Part shown: positions 1 through 6,565 of the stretch, one piece after another | Layout of the letters: each line of letters begins with the position of its first letter | Position numbering within the stretch: position 1 is the first letter of the stretch | Assembly (NCBI GenBank): GCA_026982215.1 | Contig: JALSHN010000245.1 | Span: 1-16,065 of the forward strand | From: Gammaproteobacteria bacterium | GTDB lineage: Bacteria > Pseudomonadota > Gammaproteobacteria > S012-40 | DNA length: 16,065 nt | Direction of reading: 5' to 3' | The notes under the pieces: generated by a model | Databases searched by the model: none | Told to the model about the DNA's origin: nothing | What the model saw: the letters and a program-made list of their open reading frames with translations, nothing else | Program-made: the position numbers and the translations under genes

Positions 1-1362
1 GAGGATCTGCCAGAAATCGTACCAGGCGGGGTAGCAGCCGTAGCGGCGTTCCACCCGCCGTTGCCGCGCCGGGCGGTGCAGGCGTAGCAGTAGCCGCATG
101 TGGTCGGGGGGGAAATACTGGGTGAAGTGCTCCAGATAGAGTCGTTCCCGCTGATGGGGGTGTTGGTTGCCTGTTTGTCGCATGTGGTCCTGACGGAAGC
201 AGTCGTAGCCGGCGAAGATTTCGTCGGAGCCGTCCCCGGTGAATACCACCTTGCGGTCGTCGTCGCGGGTGAGGCGGGAGAGCAGCAGGTGGGGCAGGTC
301 CACCGCCAGCCGTTGCGGCTGTTCCAGGTGATAGAGGGCCTGTTCCAGCAGCGGCAGGTAGCCACCCTCGGGTTCGCCGTGGAGTTCGAGGATGCGGTTG
401 TCCACTTTGAGGTGGCGGGCGATGGCCTGAAAACGTTCCCGTTCGTCCAGACGGGGGTCGTCGAAGGCGATGGAGTAGCTGCGCAGGGTCTCTTGGCGCG
501 GCAGGCAGTGGCGCAACTGCCAGACCACCGAGGCGGAGTCGATGCCGCCGGAGAGGTAGGCGGCGATGGGGACCTCGCCGATGGTGTGTGAGCAGACGGC
601 GTCTTCGAAGTGCCGGGCGAGGTGCTCCAGCCAGCGGTCCTCGTCGTCTTCGTCTTCACGCTCCCCCTCGCGGGGGAAACGCAGCTCCCAGTAGGGTTGT
701 AGCCGCAGTCCGCCCTCGCTGGAGAGTTGCAGGCTGTGGCCAGGGGGCAGCTCGCGGATGTCTTGAAAGGGGGTGTGGGGGGCGACGCTGAACTGGTGAT
801 GGAAATAGCCGGCGAGGGATTCCAGGTCCCAGGCGGGCTCCACCAGGCCGGTGGCGAACAGCCCCTTCATTTCCGAGGCGATCAGCAGCCGCCGGCGGCC
901 GGCATCCCAGTGGTAGAACAGGGGTTTGATTCCCAGCCGGTCACGGGCGGCGAACAGACTGCGCTGCTGGCGATCGTAGATCACCAAGGCGAACATGCCT
1001 CGCAGGCGGTGCAGGCAGGCCGGGCCATGGCGGCGGTAGAGGGCGAGGATCACTTCGCTGTCGGAGCGGCTGTGCAGGGTCTCCCCGGCCTGGAGGAGTT
1101 CGCGGCGCAGGGCTTGGTAGTTGTAGATCTCGCCGTTGTAGCTCAGGACGTAGCGGCCTTCGCTGTCGTGCATCGGTTGGGCGCCGCCGCGGATGTCGAC
1201 GATAGCCAGGCGGGTGTGGGCCAGGCCGATACCGTCGTCGCGCCAGATGCCGGCGCCGTCGGGGCCACGGTGGGCCTGGGCGCGGTTGATGCGCTCCAGG
1301 AGGGCGGGATCCACTTCCGGGGCGTTGGGGTGGGCGTGAAACAGGGCGCCGATACCGCACAT
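1..1362 (-). CDS. asnB: Asparagine synthase (glutamine-hydrolysing), 3' end cut by window edge
   Basis: Class II glutamine amidotransferase fused to an asparagine synthetase domain. It transfers ammonia from glutamine to ATP-activated aspartate in the cytoplasm. The frame starts MCGIG, so after Met removal Cys2 is the N-terminal nucleophile; an RGPDG motif and NGEIYNY follow in the glutaminase domain. The synthetase domain shows the PP-loop SGGIDS at about residues 271-276 and GDGSDE near residue 375. The start has a GAGGA-like ribosome site about 8 bases upstream. 454 residues are visible; the family usually has about 550-630, so the C-terminal quarter lies left of base 1. Related proteins in exopolysaccharide clusters amidate sugars rather than aspartate, and the missing context prevents excluding that. 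Family assignment is firm; substrate is inferred. Confidence 0.93.
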   Translation of the reverse strand, partial: MCGIGALFHAHPNAPEVDPALLERINRAQAHRGPDGAGIWRDDGIGLAHTRLAIVDIRGGAQPMHDSEGRYVLSYNGEIYNYQALRRELLQAGETLHSRSDSEVILALYRRHGPACLHRLRGMFALVIYDRQQRSLFAARDRLGIKPLFYHWDAGRRRLLIASEMKGLFATGLVEPAWDLESLAGYFHHQFSVAPHTPFQDIRELPPGHSLQLSSEGGLRLQPYWELRFPREGEREDEDDEDRWLEHLARHFEDAVCSHTIGEVPIAAYLSGGIDSASVVWQLRHCLPRQETLRSYSIAFDDPRLDERERFQAIARHLKVDNRILELHGEPEGGYLPLLEQALYHLEQPQRLAVDLPHLLLSRLTRDDDRKVVFTGDGSDEIFAGYDCFRQDHMRQTGNQHPHQRERLYLEHFTQYFPPDHMRLLLRLHRPARQRRVERRYGCYPAWYDFWQIL

Positions 1363-1428
1363 GGCCGTATTCCTCGATCGGGTTCCGTGCCCGAATCTTG
1401 CTTGGTTCGTCCTTGTGTCGGGATTAAA

Positions 1429-1463
1429 GCTCTTTCCGTCAGCGGTCGATTGCAGGAAAGAGC
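1429..1463. promoter_or_regulatory. Inverted repeat in divergent asnB/parA intergenic region
   Basis: A perfect 9-base inverted repeat, GCTCTTTCC at 1429-1437 and GGAAAGAGC at 1455-1463, is separated by 17 bases. It lies between the divergent starts of the asparagine synthase and the ParA-like gene. No T-run follows on either strand, so it does not look like an intrinsic terminator. It could be an operator for a dimeric regulator. The same stretch holds TAAAG at 1425-1429 and GTCGAT at 1445-1450, faintly like a sigma-28 promoter with non-ideal spacing. Function is unproven. Confidence 0.35.
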
Positions 1464-1526
1464 CACTGCGACATGCGAATGTGGCCGCCGCCGGCGGCCG
1501 GGTCAAGTGGGATGAGCGAGGCTACG

Positions 1527-2210
1527 ATGCGGACGATCATGGTTGTCAATGCCAAGGGGGGCAGTGGGAAGACCACCTTGGCCACCACCTTGGCGGGGTA
1601 TTTCGCCCGTCGCGGGACGACGGCGTTGAAAGATCTGGATCCCCAGGGGTCCAGTAACGATTGGCTGGCTCAACGTCCCGCCTCCGCGGCGCGGATCCAT
1701 GGGATCCGCGAGCGGCGCAATGGCCCCACCATGACCCGGGCCTGGCAGATGCGGGCACCGTTGAATACCGATTGGCTGATCGTCGACACCCCGGCCGGTT
1801 TCGATCCCAACCGCTTCGTCACCGAGTTGCGCAAGGTGGATCGCTTGCTCATCCCGGTGATCCCTTCTCCCATCGATATCCGTGCCACCGCGGCCTTCCT
1901 GCGTACCCTGGCCCAGTTCCGCCGGGCCTATCTCAGCCGCGCCCAGTGGGGGGTGGTGGCCAACCGGGTGACGCCCTACAGCCCGGCCTTCTACACCCTG
2001 CAACGCATCTTCACCAATCTCAACATTCCCTTCATCGCCTCGTTCAGCGAGTCGGGGGTCTATCTGCGCGCGGCCCAGGAGGGCCTGAGCCTGTGGGACA
2101 TGGAGCCCGAGCTCAGCGAACGCGAGCGCCAGGAGTGGGCGCCGCTGCTGGAGTGGGTGGAGAACGATCACGCCCATCCCGCCCAGCCCTCGTTGGCTCT
2201 GGCCGATTGA
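1527..2210 (+). CDS. Orphan ParA/MinD-family ATPase
   Basis: P-loop ATPase of the ParA/MinD/Soj superfamily, whose members dimerise on ATP and position DNA or protein cargo. I chose the ATG at 1527, preceded by GCGAGG, because the deviant Walker A motif KGGSGKTT then falls at residues 10-17, as is usual; an in-frame ATG at 1512 is possible. DLDPQGS at 36-42 with Trp46 is the Walker A' region, and LIVDTPAG at 84-91 is Walker B. The protein has 227 residues with no DNA-binding N-terminal extension. No parB or parS-like element is nearby, so a chromosomal segregation role is not supported; cargo positioning is an inference. Oddity: a lysine (residue 35) sits just before the Walker A' aspartate, where a hydrophobic strand residue is usual. 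Confidence 0.88.
   Translation: MRTIMVVNAKGGSGKTTLATTLAGYFARRGTTALKDLDPQGSSNDWLAQRPASAARIHGIRERRNGPTMTRAWQMRAPLNTDWLIVDTPAGFDPNRFVTELRKVDRLLIPVIPSPIDIRATAAFLRTLAQFRRAYLSRAQWGVVANRVTPYSPAFYTLQRIFTNLNIPFIASFSESGVYLRAAQEGLSLWDMEPELSERERQEWAPLLEWVENDHAHPAQPSLALAD
1690..1710. repeat. Perfect short inverted repeat inside the parA-like gene
   Basis: CGCGGATCC at 1690-1698 is the exact reverse complement of GGATCCGCG at 1702-1710, with a three-base spacer. Both arms contain the palindrome GGATCC. It lies within the ParA-like coding region, just after the Walker A' segment. It could form a tight hairpin or be a protein-binding palindrome, but chance is quite possible in GC-rich DNA. Confidence 0.4.
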
Positions 2211-2231
2211 GCCGCTGCGCCCGCCCGCTTG

Positions 2232-3746
2232 TCAGGGGCGCAGGAACAGGGTGTAGGCGGGGTTGTCGTTCTCGTCCCAGTAGGGGTAGCCCAGTCCGTC
2301 GAGGAAGTGCTGGAATTCCTCCCGGTCCGCGGGGGGGACTTGGATCCCCACCAGCACCCGTCCGTAGGCGGCGCCGTGGTTGCGGTAATGGAACAGGCTG
2401 ATGTTCCAGCGTTGACCCATGTGGTTGAGGAAACGCAGCAGGGCGCCGGGGCGTTCTGGGAATTCGAAGCGATAGAGGCGTTCGTGGCGCGCCGGGCCGC
2501 GACCGCCGATCATGTCACGTACGTGGATCTTGGCCAGCTCGTTGTCGCTGAGGTCGTGGACCTCGAAGCCCTCGGAGGCGATGCGTTCCAGCAGTTGCGC
2601 CTTCTCGCGTTCCCCTTCGCGTAGTTGCACACCGGCAAACACTTGAGCCCGCTGAGGGTCGTGGTAGCGATAGTTGAATTCGGTGATGTGGCGGGCACCG
2701 ATGAGGTGGCAGAACCGCCGGAAACTGCCTGGCCGTTCAGGGATGGTCACCCCTAGCAGGATCTCCCGACCCTCCCCCAACGCGGCCCGCTCGGCCACGT
2801 GGCGCAAGCGGTCGAAGTTCATGTTGGCACCACTGTTGATCGCCACCAGGGTGGTTCCCCGCAGCCCTTCGCGTTGCACGTACTGCTTCAAGGCGGCCAC
2901 CGCCAGGGCGCCGGAGGGTTCCACCACCGCGCGGGTGTCTTCGAAGATGTCCTGGATAGCGGCGCAGATGGCGTCTTCGTCCACCAGGATCACCTCGTCC
3001 ACCAGCTCCCGGGCGATGCGGAAGGGTTCTTCGCCCACTTGGCGCACGGCGACGCCGTCGGCGAAGATGCCCACCTGCGGCAGGATCACCCGCTCCCCCG
3101 CCTCCAGGGCGGCGTGGAGGCTGGGGGCATCGGTGGGTTCCACACCGATCACCCGGATCTCCGGGCGCAGGGCCTTGATGTAGGCCGCCATCCCGGCGAT
3201 GAGTCCGCCGCCGCCCACGGGGACGAACACGGCGTGGATGGGGTCGGGGTGCTGGCGTAGGATCTCCATCGCCACCGTGCCCTGCCCGGCGATCACTTCG
3301 GGGTCGTCGTAGGGGGGGATGAAGGTGAGCCCTTCGGCGCTGGTGAGGCCGCGGGCGTGATCGTGGGCCTCGTCGTAGGTGCTGCCGTGGAGGATCACCT
3401 CGCCGCCCAGGGCGCGCACCGCTTCCACCTTGATGGGTGGCGTGGTCTTGGGCATGACGATCACCGCCCGCAGGCCCAGCCGGCGTGCCGCCAGGGCTAC
3501 GCCTTGGGCGTGGTTGCCCGCCGAGGCGGCGATCACGCCGGCAGCGCGTTTCTCCGCAGAGAGGTGATAGATCTTGTTGAAGGCCCCCCGCAGCTTGAAG
3601 GAGAACACCGGCTGCAGATCTTCGCGTTTCAGCAGCACGGTGTTGGCGGTACGCTGCGACAGGCGTGGCGCGGGCTGTAACGGAGTCTCGTCGGCCACGT
3701 CATAGACCCGGGCCTTGAGGATGCGTTCCAGGTAATGGATTTTCAT
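2232..3746 (-). CDS. ilvA: Threonine ammonia-lyase, biosynthetic (IlvA)
   Basis: PLP enzyme that deaminates threonine to 2-oxobutanoate, the first committed step of isoleucine synthesis. The chosen ATG at 3746 gives 504 residues, near the 514 of E. coli IlvA; an upstream in-frame start at 3836 would add 30 residues of non-conserved sequence and run across the rpiA promoter region. The PLP lysine is Lys51 in FSFKLRGA. SAGNHAQG at 75-82 and VGGGGL at 177-182 bind the cofactor, and SGANMNFDRLR at 305-315 ends the catalytic domain. Two ACT-like regulatory domains follow (about 328-398 and 422-494), the arrangement of the isoleucine-inhibited biosynthetic form rather than the short catabolic TdcB. 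It is divergent from rpiA and convergent with the ParA-like gene across 21 bases. Confidence 0.97.
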   Translation of the reverse strand: MKIHYLERILKARVYDVADETPLQPAPRLSQRTANTVLLKREDLQPVFSFKLRGAFNKIYHLSAEKRAAGVIAASAGNHAQGVALAARRLGLRAVIVMPKTTPPIKVEAVRALGGEVILHGSTYDEAHDHARGLTSAEGLTFIPPYDDPEVIAGQGTVAMEILRQHPDPIHAVFVPVGGGGLIAGMAAYIKALRPEIRVIGVEPTDAPSLHAALEAGERVILPQVGIFADGVAVRQVGEEPFRIARELVDEVILVDEDAICAAIQDIFEDTRAVVEPSGALAVAALKQYVQREGLRGTTLVAINSGANMNFDRLRHVAERAALGEGREILLGVTIPERPGSFRRFCHLIGARHITEFNYRYHDPQRAQVFAGVQLREGEREKAQLLERIASEGFEVHDLSDNELAKIHVRDMIGGRGPARHERLYRFEFPERPGALLRFLNHMGQRWNISLFHYRNHGAAYGRVLVGIQVPPADREEFQHFLDGLGYPYWDENDNPAYTLFLRP

Positions 3747-3770
3747 GGTGGCGGGCAGCTCATGGCGTGG

Positions 3771-3800
3771 CTCGGGGGCGCTTTCATCCCGCCTCCCGAG
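3771..3800. promoter_or_regulatory. Hairpin in the ilvA/rpiA divergent region
   Basis: CTCGGGGGCG at 3771-3780 pairs with CGCCTCCCGAG at 3790-3800 with a single bulged base and a nine-base loop. It sits 25 bases upstream of the ilvA start, so it would be in the ilvA leader if transcription begins further upstream. It has no downstream T-tract on the minus strand and no obvious leader peptide, so attenuation is not shown. It could be an operator or simply GC-rich spacer. Confidence 0.3.
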
Positions 3801-3852
3801 TGGGTATGCTTTCCGGTTGACGCGCAATGATAACAATTTATTAGGAGTGGAG

Positions 3853-4506
3853 ATGACTCAGGACGAATTGAAGAAGATGGTGGCCAAGGCCGCGCTGGAG
3901 TATGTGGAGGTGGGCACCATCGTCGGCGTGGGCACCGGTTCCACCGCCAATCATTTCATCGATTATCTGGCCGGGATCAAACACAAGATCGACGGCACCG
4001 TGGCCAGTTCGGAGGCCTCGGCGGAGCGCTTGCGTTCCCACGGGATTCCTGTACTGGACCTGAACGAAGTGGACGACATCTCGGTCTATGTGGATGGGGC
4101 GGACGAGGCCACCCGCCATCGCCACCTCATCAAGGGCGGCGGCGGGGCGCTCACCCGGGAGAAGATCGTCGCTGCGGTGGCGCGGCGTTTCGTCTGCATC
4201 GCCGATGAGACCAAGCTGGTGGACGTACTGGGTGCCTTCCCCCTGCCCCTGGAGGTAATCCCCATGGCGCGGTCCTACATCGCCCGGGAAATGGTCAAGC
4301 TGGGCGGGCGTCCGCAGTGGCGGGAGGGGTTCGTCACCGACAACGGCAATCACATCCTGGATGTACACAATCTGCAGATCACCGATCCGGTGGCCCTGGA
4401 GAGTGAGTTGAATCAGTATGCCGGCATGGTGACCGTGGGCATCTTCGCCCGTCGCCCCGCCGACGTGTTGTTGTTGGGTACCCGTGAGGGGGTGAAGACG
4501 ATCTAG
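3853..4506 (+). CDS. rpiA: Ribose-5-phosphate isomerase A
   Basis: Interconverts ribose 5-phosphate and ribulose 5-phosphate in the non-oxidative pentose phosphate pathway, in the cytoplasm. It has 217 residues against 219 in E. coli. Family motifs are GTGST at 27-31, DGADE at 81-85 and KGGGGALTREK at 94-104, including the catalytic Glu103. The ATG at 3853 follows AGGAG at 3843-3847; an open frame upstream to 3745 lacks family sequence. It is divergent from ilvA. The next gene starts after 8 bases, so it is probably the first gene of a four-gene transcript reaching 6565. Confidence 0.97.
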   Translation: MTQDELKKMVAKAALEYVEVGTIVGVGTGSTANHFIDYLAGIKHKIDGTVASSEASAERLRSHGIPVLDLNEVDDISVYVDGADEATRHRHLIKGGGGALTREKIVAAVARRFVCIADETKLVDVLGAFPLPLEVIPMARSYIAREMVKLGGRPQWREGFVTDNGNHILDVHNLQITDPVALESELNQYAGMVTVGIFARRPADVLLLGTREGVKTI

Positions 4507-4514
4507 AGGAGGCG

Positions 4515-4718
4515 ATGTCCCGCTGGCTCATCACCGTCGGTGTCATTCTCGTCCTGCTGGGAGTGCTCTGGCCTTGGCTGAGCAAGCTGGGGCTGGGGCG
4601 CCTGCCCGGCGATATCGTCATCGAACGCGATAATTTCCGCTTTTATTTTCCCCTCACCACCTCCATTGTCGTGAGTATCCTCTTGAGCATTTTGTTCTGG
4701 TTTCTGTTTCGTAAGTGA
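4515..4718 (+). CDS. DUF2905 family small membrane protein
   Basis: A 67-residue protein with two predicted membrane helices (about 5-22 and 46-65) joined by a polar segment containing GLGRLPGDIVIE, the signature I associate with DUF2905. No biochemical function is known to me. AGGAGG at 4507-4512 lies very close (2 bases) to the ATG, directly after the rpiA stop. It lies between rpiA and the MotA/ExbB-like gene and is most likely co-transcribed. It could be an accessory subunit of the downstream membrane complex or an unrelated passenger; the sequence does not decide. Confidence 0.85.
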   Translation: MSRWLITVGVILVLLGVLWPWLSKLGLGRLPGDIVIERDNFRFYFPLTTSIVVSILLSILFWFLFRK

Positions 4719-4742
4719 CGCCGGTCGGGTGAGCGGGTAGCG

Positions 4743-5765
4743 ATGAGTCAGGACTTCAATCAACAACGCGGCTACCGCCCGTTGTTCCTGTGGGTGATCT
4801 GGGCCGCCGCGGCGCTGGCGGTGTATCTGTCGTTCTATCAGGACACCGATGTCTGGGAGTTCGTGGAGAACGATACCAGCCGCATCACCTGGATCATCAT
4901 GTTTTTGTTCGCCCTGGGGGTGCTGGCCAGTTTCACCATCACCATGATGGTGACGCGGGAGAATCTGCGGGTGCAGCGGCTCGAGGGCTTGGCGCAATTG
5001 AACGGTCTGGCGGGGCTGGAGGTGAATGAGGGCAGCCGTTTCGCCTCGGAGCGGTTTTTCTCGGCCTTGAAACAGGTGGCCCGCAACAGCAACCAGCCCC
5101 CCAATGTGGGGGCGTTGATCGAGATCGAGCTCTCGCCCTATGCCCGTGCCTCGCGGATGGTGGAGTTGTTGGGCAACATTCTCATCACCTTGGGGCTCAT
5201 CGGTACGGTGATGGGGCTCACCCTCACCCTCACCGGCCTCACCGGTTCGCTGGAGTCGCTGGGCGAGGATCAAGAGGAGCTGTTGCGCGGCCTGCGCCAG
5301 GCCATGGGTGGTATGGGGACCGCCTTCTATACTACGCTGCTGGGCGCCATTCTCGGGGGAGTGTTGCTGCGGGTGTTCGCGCAGATCAATCTGCATGCGG
5401 TGGAGGGTCTGTCCGACTCGATGCATCGCATCTGTCTGGTCTATTGCGCCACCGACCTGCAGCCCACCCTGGAGAAGGATCTGAGTTTCCTGGAGGCGCA
5501 GATCCGTTCCTTGGGGCAGAACACCGATGAGCTGCGCCGGGCCTTCCTGGAGGCGCGGGAGACCCTGGCCGAGTTCGAGAGACAGCTCCACGATGTGCGT
5601 CAGCGCGCCTGGAATCCACAAGAGAAGGATGCCCTGCAGGCACTGGTGGAGACCCACCGCCAGTACATGCGGGTCTTGCGTCAGGAGGCGGAGGCCCATG
5701 CCTATCTCTATGGTACGCCCACGGAGCGCATCCGCGCCTTTTTCCGTCGTTTGATGGCCAAATGA
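4743..5765 (+). CDS. MotA/TolQ/ExbB-type proton-channel protein
   Basis: A 340-residue inner-membrane protein of the family whose pentamers let ions through to drive TolQR, ExbBD, flagellar and Zorya motors. I see four membrane helices: about 13-32, 48-69, 143-164 and 193-213, with a cytoplasmic loop between helices 2 and 3. The core signature is GLIGTVMGL at 151-159 and GTAFYTTLLGAILGG at 192-206; the threonines there correspond to pore-lining positions of the family. Residues 214-340 form a charged, probably coiled-coil cytoplasmic tail, longer than in TolQ or ExbB. The gene following 17 bases downstream encodes a MotB/ExbD-like anchor carrying a vWA domain, so the two probably form one complex. 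No flagellar, tol, ton or Zorya effector genes are present. Partner, ion and output are inferred. Confidence 0.9.
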   Translation: MSQDFNQQRGYRPLFLWVIWAAAALAVYLSFYQDTDVWEFVENDTSRITWIIMFLFALGVLASFTITMMVTRENLRVQRLEGLAQLNGLAGLEVNEGSRFASERFFSALKQVARNSNQPPNVGALIEIELSPYARASRMVELLGNILITLGLIGTVMGLTLTLTGLTGSLESLGEDQEELLRGLRQAMGGMGTAFYTTLLGAILGGVLLRVFAQINLHAVEGLSDSMHRICLVYCATDLQPTLEKDLSFLEAQIRSLGQNTDELRRAFLEARETLAEFERQLHDVRQRAWNPQEKDALQALVETHRQYMRVLRQEAEAHAYLYGTPTERIRAFFRRLMAK

Positions 5766-5782
5766 GACGTTGCTGAGCCACC

Positions 5783-6565
5783 ATGTCGCTGAGAAGGCAG
5801 CCGCTGCAGAACAACGTTCACGAGAGTTTCTCGGACGTGGCCTTGCTCATGCTCGCCACCTTCATCTTTCTGTTGGTGGTGATCCTCATCTCCCATCGCC
5901 TGGCCAACGAGGATCAGATCCCCCGTTTGAAGGCGGAGATCGCCACGCTCCAGGAGCAGTTGCAGCAGGAGCGGCAGCGCAACGCCCACATGGCCGAGAG
6001 CCTGGATGCCATGGCCAGCATGGACATCTCCGACCAGATGGACCGTGCCCTGTCCGCCGCCGGTCTGGCTGACGGTAAGGGGCGCAAGGACTTCGAGGTG
6101 TTCATCAAGGGGCTGCGCGATCTGCCCGGCAAGGACATCCATCTGGTGGTCGATGCCACCGGCTCCATGCACGGGGTGGCCACCTTTCTCATCCCGGTGC
6201 TACGGGTGATCGTGGTGCGTTCACAGAAGCGCCTCTCGGCGGTGACCTGGTTCGCCGATCACAAGGCCCAGACTTACCAGGGCAGCATGGGGGAGGTGTT
6301 CGACCGTCTGATGGCCGATGCCCCCTTCATGGGCCACGACGAGACCATCGGCGAGGCCTTCAAGCACGCGGCCAAGGCAGCCCCGGCGCCGGGGGCCTAT
6401 ATCCTCATCGGTGACGAGCCCTCCACCGATCGCATCGTCTATTTCAATATTCCCTCACCGGTGTTCACTCTGCCCATCGGCGCGGAGAATCCGGATACCA
6501 ATTGGGAATACAAGACCCTGGCGGAGAAGACCGGCGGCAAGATGATGCACCTCATCTTCCGTTAG
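5783..6565 (+). CDS. Membrane-anchored vWA protein with MotB/ExbD-like N-terminal helix
   Basis: A 260-residue protein with a short cytoplasmic N-terminus, one helix at about 17-36, a coiled coil at about 44-75, and a von Willebrand factor A domain at about 117-260. The helix begins FSDVALLML; Asp18 sits where ExbD and MotB carry their proton-binding aspartate. The vWA domain has a complete-looking metal site: DATGS at 124-128, Thr188 in DETIGEAF, and Asp211 in LIGDEPS. By MotB topology the vWA domain would be periplasmic. There is no OmpA-like peptidoglycan-binding domain. The start is fixed by an in-frame stop three codons upstream; no strong ribosome site precedes it, so coupling to the upstream gene is likely. 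The stop overlaps the convergent midA stop. I know no named system of this architecture. Confidence 0.88.
   Translation: MSLRRQPLQNNVHESFSDVALLMLATFIFLLVVILISHRLANEDQIPRLKAEIATLQEQLQQERQRNAHMAESLDAMASMDISDQMDRALSAAGLADGKGRKDFEVFIKGLRDLPGKDIHLVVDATGSMHGVATFLIPVLRVIVVRSQKRLSAVTWFADHKAQTYQGSMGEVFDRLMADAPFMGHDETIGEAFKHAAKAAPAPGAYILIGDEPSTDRIVYFNIPSPVFTLPIGAENPDTNWEYKTLAEKTGGKMMHLIFR

Noticed and set aside
100..1515. Plus-strand frames opposite the asparagine synthase
   Set aside because: Reading the minus strand gives an uninterrupted asparagine synthase from MCGIG to the window edge; the plus-strand frames are its shadows.
2232..3836. Upstream start for ilvA at 3836
   Set aside because: The extra 30 residues are not part of the IlvA family, and the extension would cover the rpiA promoter region; 3746 gives the expected N-terminus.
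3817..3844. TTGACG/TATTAG promoter for rpiA
   Set aside because: The putative -10 would overlap the ribosome binding site, placing the transcript start at or after it, so it cannot serve the chosen start.
4503..5699. 398-codon minus-strand frame opposite DUF2905 and the channel gene
   Set aside because: The sequence is Gln/His/Gly-rich low-complexity protein, and the opposite strand encodes recognisable membrane proteins.
4743..6565. Zorya defence system
   Set aside because: The channel protein resembles ZorA in type, but the partner lacks the ZorB OmpA domain and no ZorC, ZorD or ZorE-type nuclease or helicase is beside it; recQ at 12888 is distant and is a standard RecQ.
4743..6565. Flagellar MotAB, TolQR or ExbBD
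   Set aside because: No flagellar, tol-pal or tonB genes are nearby, and the second subunit has a vWA domain instead of the expected periplasmic part.
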